NCBI GenBank assembly: GCA_001796935.1
Contig: MGNX01000055.1
Span: forward strand, 1 to 9,477
Length of the DNA stretch: 9,477 bases
Source of the DNA: Chloroflexi bacterium RBG_16_60_22
Lineage (GTDB): Bacteria > Chloroflexota > Dehalococcoidia > Dehalococcoidales > RBG-16-60-22
Direction: 5' to 3'
Shown here piece after piece: positions 6,091-9,477 of the stretch. A program made the translations under genes and the position numbers. Positions within the stretch are counted from its first letter, which is position 1; the number at the start of each line of letters is the position of its first letter. The notes beneath the pieces are model-generated. The model made no database searches and was not told where the DNA came from. It saw only the letters and a program-made list of their open reading frames with translations.

Positions 6091-7459
6091 GGGGCGCTTA
6101 TTGCGCCGGACGGCGGCCAGGCTGCAAAAAGCCGGGTGGGGCCTCGACGAGTACCACTCGCGCATCGGCTTCTACCGTCCCAAATCGGAGAAGTTCCCGG
6201 AGGTGCTCATCAGGGTCTTTCACGAGAAGGACATCCCCATCCAGATAGCCATGGGGAACTACGACCTGGGGATTTGCGGTTCCGACTGGGTTGAAGAGCT
6301 GATGGCGAAATACCCCAGCAGCGGCCTCGTCAGGGTCCGGGGCCTCGACTACGGGGAGGGCACACTCTTTATGGCGTCGGCGTCTGAAGGGCAGCGTAAC
6401 GGTGATTTAGTGCGGATTGCCAGCGAGTACCCCAACCTGGCGGAGTCCTTCGCGTTGAAACAGCGGCTGAGCCGGTTCAGCGTGTTCCCCGTCTGGGGGG
6501 CGGCCGAGGCCTACCCGCCGGAGAATGCGGACATGGTGCTGCTGCCGGCCCGGACCGGGTCGGAGCTTTCAGACTACGGCATGACGGCGGTCAGCCGGGT
6601 GCTCGACTTCAGCGCTTTCCTCGTGGCCAACCGCAGCAGCTGGGAGTCCAAAGACCTTGATAAAATCGTAACATCAATCTGCGATACGCTGGCGGAGGTC
6701 GAGAGAAAGACCGATTCCGGCGAAGCCGTCGAGCCTGTCGCGGTAAAAAAAAGTTATGGTCGTATCAAAATTACCGATGGCACTGTCCGGCTGGCCCTGC
6801 CCGACGGCCACCAGCAGCCGCCCACGGTCAATGTTTTAAACCGGGCCGGCATCGAGATAGTTGATTACCCCTCGGAGACGGGCAACCGGCGTCCCCGGAT
6901 TAAGCTCGACGGGGTGGCGGTCAAGGTTATCCGGCCCCAGGACATGCCCCTCCAGGTGGCCAACGGCAACTTCGACCTGGCCGTGACGGGCCGGGACTGG
7001 CTGACGGAGCACCTTTATCAGTTCCCCTCCAGCCCGGTCCGGGAGCTGCTGGACCTGGAGTTCAGCAAGGTGAGGCTGGTGGCGGTGGTGCACCGGGACA
7101 TGGCCGTCGAGGATACCGGCGGCCTGCGGGAGTACATCGCGGCGCGGCCGGAGCCGTTCCGGGTGGCCTCGGAGTACGTCAACATCGCCGATAAGTACGC
7201 CCGGGACAACCACCTCGGGCACTACCGGGTGATTCCCACCTGGGGGGCCACCGAGGCTTTCCTCCCGGAGGACGCCGACCTGCTCATCGAGAACACGGAG
7301 ACGGGGAGGACCATTGCGCGGCACAGCCTTAAAATAATAGATACGCTTTTCGTATCGACGGCCTGCCTCATCGGCAACGCCGGGGCCATCGCCGACCCCG
7401 CTAAGGGAAAACGCATCGCGGCGATTGTGAATAAATTCAAGGCGGGGGTGGAGGCTTAG
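6065..7459 (+). CDS. hisG: Tandem-duplicated (two-unit) ATP phosphoribosyltransferase, short-form HisG
   Basis: HisG condenses ATP with PRPP in the first, feedback-regulated step of histidine synthesis. Short HisG is about 210 residues and long HisG about 290; this one is 464. Residues 1-228 and 236-464 are each a full short HisG. Matching pairs include DIPIQIAMGNYDLGICGSDW (56-75) with DMPLQVANGNFDLAVTGRDW (293-312), RIASEYPNLA (117-126) with RVASEYVNIA (366-375), and PVWGAAEA (142-149) with PTWGATEA (391-398). By eye about one third of aligned residues are identical. The first unit keeps ALPKGRL (6-12), but its PRPP loop reads ARTGSEL (162-168). The second keeps ETGRTI (412-417), but its first motif reads ALPDGH (244-249). 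There is no C-terminal ACT-like regulatory domain, as expected with HisZ present. The start is GTG 6065 with GGAGG at 6054-6058; the stop abuts hisD. Function as HisG is secure; how the units share catalysis is inference. Confidence 0.92.
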   Translation: MAIKIALPKGRLLRRTAARLQKAGWGLDEYHSRIGFYRPKSEKFPEVLIRVFHEKDIPIQIAMGNYDLGICGSDWVEELMAKYPSSGLVRVRGLDYGEGTLFMASASEGQRNGDLVRIASEYPNLAESFALKQRLSRFSVFPVWGAAEAYPPENADMVLLPARTGSELSDYGMTAVSRVLDFSAFLVANRSSWESKDLDKIVTSICDTLAEVERKTDSGEAVEPVAVKKSYGRIKITDGTVRLALPDGHQQPPTVNVLNRAGIEIVDYPSETGNRRPRIKLDGVAVKVIRPQDMPLQVANGNFDLAVTGRDWLTEHLYQFPSSPVRELLDLEFSKVRLVAVVHRDMAVEDTGGLREYIAARPEPFRVASEYVNIADKYARDNHLGHYRVIPTWGATEAFLPEDADLLIENTETGRTIARHSLKIIDTLFVSTACLIGNAGAIADPAKGKRIAAIVNKFKAGVEA

Positions 7460-8749
7460 ATGAAGATTGTCGAGGGCTACGCCGCCGCGAAGTCGGCTTT
7501 GTCCCGGCCAGCCCAGAACGCCCTGGCCGGGGCCGATGCGCGTGAAAAAACCGTCAGGCAGATAATCGACGATGTGCGGCGACGGGGCGATGCGGCCATC
7601 TACGACTATACGGAGAAGTTCGACGGCGTCCGGCTGGCTTCGCTGGAGGTCGATAAAAAAGAGATTGACCGTGCCGCTAAAGAGATAGACGCGGGGCTGC
7701 GGGGCGCCCTTAAGCTGGCCGCCGACCGCATAGCCGCCTACCACGCTGAGCAGAAAAACATTCTCTTGAAGGAGAAAACCGGAGGCAAGCTCGGCTGGGT
7801 GATACGCCCGCTGGACAGCGTTGGCGTCCACGTCCCCGGTTTCTCGGCGCCGCTGCCGTCATCGCTGCTGATGACGGCCATTCCGGCCCGGGTGGCCGGG
7901 GTAAAAGAAATCGTCCTGGTGACGCCGCCGGGCAAGCGGGGCAGGGTCTCGCCGCTGACGCTGGCGGCGGCAGCGCTGGCCGGTGTCGACCGCGTTTTCG
8001 CCGTCGGCGGCGCGCAGGCGGTGGCGGCCCTGGCTTACGGCACGGAGTCCGTCCCCCGGGTGGACAAGGTCTGCGGGCCGGGGAACATCTACGTTTCCCT
8101 GGCCAAGAAGATGGTCTACGGGGTAGTGGGCATCGACGGGCTGTACGGGCCGAGCGAGGTCATCATCATCGCCGATGAGACGGCCAACCCGGCGTACTGC
8201 GCCGCCGACCTCCTGGCGCAGGCCGAGCACGGCTCCCTGGCCGCGGCCGTCCTGATAACCACCTCGCGGCGGATGGCCGACCGTGTCAACGGGGAAATCG
8301 AGCGCCAGCTGGCGGACCTGCCGCGGAAGAATATCACGTCCGAGGCGCTGGAAAAGCGGGGGCTGATAGCCCTGGTGGGAAACGTGGATGAGGCGATAGA
8401 GCTCGCCAATCTTTACGCCCCGGAGCACCTTTGCCTGGTCGTGGCTGGTGCGGCTTCATACGTCGATAAGGTGCGCCACGCCGGGTGTCTCTTCGTGGGG
8501 GAGAACGCCGTCGAGGTCCTCGTCGATTACGTGGCCGGGCCCAGCCACGTCCTGCCGACGGACGGGACGGCCAGGTTCGGCTCGACGCTGAACATCAGCG
8601 ATTTTGTGAAAATCATGACCGTAGTGCGAACGGACGAAGATGATATCCGGGAGCTGGGTAATGCGGCGTCAATCATCGCCAGCGCCGAGGGGCTGGACGC
8701 CCACGCCCGGGCGGTGGCAAAACGACTGGAGGGGAAAGCGCGTGGCTGA
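7460..8749 (+). CDS. hisD: Histidinol dehydrogenase
   Basis: A 429-residue cytoplasmic zinc enzyme that oxidises L-histidinol through the aldehyde to L-histidine with two NAD+, the last two steps of the pathway. Length is normal for the family. Expected zinc ligands are present: Gln254 and His257 in QAEHG, Asp356 in VDYVAGPSH, and His415 in GLDAHA. The catalytic pair is Glu322-His323 in APEHL. The signature GPSEVIIIADE (230-240) is intact except that the residue before it, usually Ala (AGPSE), is Tyr229; YPSS is LPSS (132-135). ATG immediately follows the hisG stop codon (TAGATG), with GGAGG at 7450-7454, so translation is probably coupled. It overlaps hisC by eight bases. Confidence 0.97.
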   Translation: MKIVEGYAAAKSALSRPAQNALAGADAREKTVRQIIDDVRRRGDAAIYDYTEKFDGVRLASLEVDKKEIDRAAKEIDAGLRGALKLAADRIAAYHAEQKNILLKEKTGGKLGWVIRPLDSVGVHVPGFSAPLPSSLLMTAIPARVAGVKEIVLVTPPGKRGRVSPLTLAAAALAGVDRVFAVGGAQAVAALAYGTESVPRVDKVCGPGNIYVSLAKKMVYGVVGIDGLYGPSEVIIIADETANPAYCAADLLAQAEHGSLAAAVLITTSRRMADRVNGEIERQLADLPRKNITSEALEKRGLIALVGNVDEAIELANLYAPEHLCLVVAGAASYVDKVRHAGCLFVGENAVEVLVDYVAGPSHVLPTDGTARFGSTLNISDFVKIMTVVRTDEDDIRELGNAASIIASAEGLDAHARAVAKRLEGKARG

Positions 8750-9477
8750 CTCGGAAGGCATAGAAAAGTATATCCTGTCTAACCTGAAGGGGTTCACCGG
8801 CTACAGCGCCAGCACGTCCCCGGATACGCTGGCGGGTAAAGTTGACGTGCCGCTGAAAGACATCATCAAGATGAATGCCAACGAGAACCCTTACGGCTGC
8901 TCGCCGCGGGTGCTTAAAGCGCTGGCCGATACCCGGACGTTCCATATCTATCCGGACGACGGCCAGCTGGAGCTGCGCCGGCTGCTCTCGGGGTACGCCG
9001 GCGCTCCACCCGAGCGCATCGTGGCCGGTCACGGCAGCAACACGCTCATCGACCTCATCGTGCGCCTTTTCGTCGGCCCCGGCGACGAGGTGATAAACTG
9101 CGTACCCACCTTCGATATCTACCGCTTCAGTACGGAGATATGCGGCGGCACCATGGTCAATAGCAGGAGGGATGCCGACTTCGCCGTGGATGTAAAAGCT
9201 GTTAAGGCCGCTATCACTAGCCGGACAAAGATGATATTTCTGGCAACACCCAATAACCCCACCGGCAATGTCATCCCCCGGCCTGACATCCTTAAAGTTC
9301 TGGAGACCGGCCTGCCGGTGGTCGTCGACGAGGCTTACTACGAGTTTAGCGGGGAGACAATCATACCGGAGGCCGCACGTTACCCTAATCTCATGGTGCT
9401 GCGGTCGTTCAGCAAGTGGGCCGGGCTGGCCGGGTTGAGGGTGGGCTACGGCGTTTTCCCGCCCCAAATCGCCGCCG
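8742..9477 (+). CDS. hisC: Histidinol-phosphate aminotransferase (partial, 3' end beyond the window)
   Basis: The first 245 codons of a class I/II PLP aminotransferase that converts imidazole acetol-phosphate to histidinol-phosphate with glutamate as donor. The HisC pattern is clear: KMNANENPYG near residue 43, HIYPDDGQLELR, AGHGSNTLIDLI, ATPNNPTGN (the substrate/PLP Asn region), VVDEAYYEF (PLP Asp/Tyr), and SFSKWAGLAGLRVGYG, whose Lys is the PLP Schiff-base residue. The frame stays open to the right edge; a full HisC is about 350-370 residues, so roughly 110 are missing. GTG 8742 is chosen because GGAGGGG (8728-8734) lies seven bases upstream and the frame aligns with the family N-terminus. 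It overlaps the end of hisD by eight bases. Confidence 0.95.
   Translation, partial: MADSEGIEKYILSNLKGFTGYSASTSPDTLAGKVDVPLKDIIKMNANENPYGCSPRVLKALADTRTFHIYPDDGQLELRRLLSGYAGAPPERIVAGHGSNTLIDLIVRLFVGPGDEVINCVPTFDIYRFSTEICGGTMVNSRRDADFAVDVKAVKAAITSRTKMIFLATPNNPTGNVIPRPDILKVLETGLPVVVDEAYYEFSGETIIPEAARYPNLMVLRSFSKWAGLAGLRVGYGVFPPQIAA

Noticed and set aside
6836..7831. 331-codon minus-strand frame across hisG and hisD
   Set aside because: It is antisense to two certain his genes and has no motif. Long antisense frames are expected at this GC content.
8673..9467. 264-codon minus-strand frame opposite hisC
   Set aside because: It is antisense to the end of hisD and to hisC, and has no family features.

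Overview
The window looks like a chromosomal segment of a moderately GC-rich member of the Chloroflexota, most likely class Dehalococcoidia. The main support is the 5' third of a 16S rRNA gene at the left edge, read on the minus strand, whose text recalls Dehalococcoides-type 16S. The placement is from memory and needs an alignment. Genes are GC-rich and densely packed, while the few intergenic gaps are AT-rich and carry recognisable promoters.

Layout, left to right. (1) Positions 1-322: the 5' part of a 16S rRNA gene, leaving the window on the left. Its leader has a boxA-like element and two tandem sigma70-type promoters. (2) 612-1349 (+): a KaiC/RecA-fold ATPase of the ArlH/FlaH type, without any archaellum or pilus partner in view. 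(3) 1420-2202 (+): a group I biotin protein ligase with an almost leaderless start. (4) A perfect 12-bp inverted repeat at 2211-2249 separates it from a convergent three-gene minus-strand operon (4697-2273): a long NfeD membrane serine protease, a short NfeD with only a membrane segment and an OB fold, and a slipin/stomatin (SPFH) protein. (5) From 4834 to the right edge (+): a tight histidine-biosynthesis cluster, hisZ-hisG-hisD-hisC, with overlapping or abutting genes. hisC is cut by the window end.

How the genes work together. HisZ is a histidyl-tRNA-synthetase-like regulatory subunit that normally pairs with a short, about 210-residue HisG to form ATP phosphoribosyltransferase, the first step of histidine synthesis. 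HisD carries out the last two oxidations and HisC the transamination. The slipin and NfeD proteins form the classic stomatin-operon membrane quality-control module.

The most unusual item is hisG. It is a single 464-residue reading frame holding two complete short-HisG units in tandem. The N-terminal unit keeps the ALPKGRL motif but has a degraded PRPP loop. The C-terminal unit keeps the PRPP loop (ETGRT) but has a degraded first motif. This suggests a covalent HisG pseudo-dimer with a divided or composite active site, working with HisZ. No CRISPR array, insertion sequence, tRNA or prophage signal was seen.
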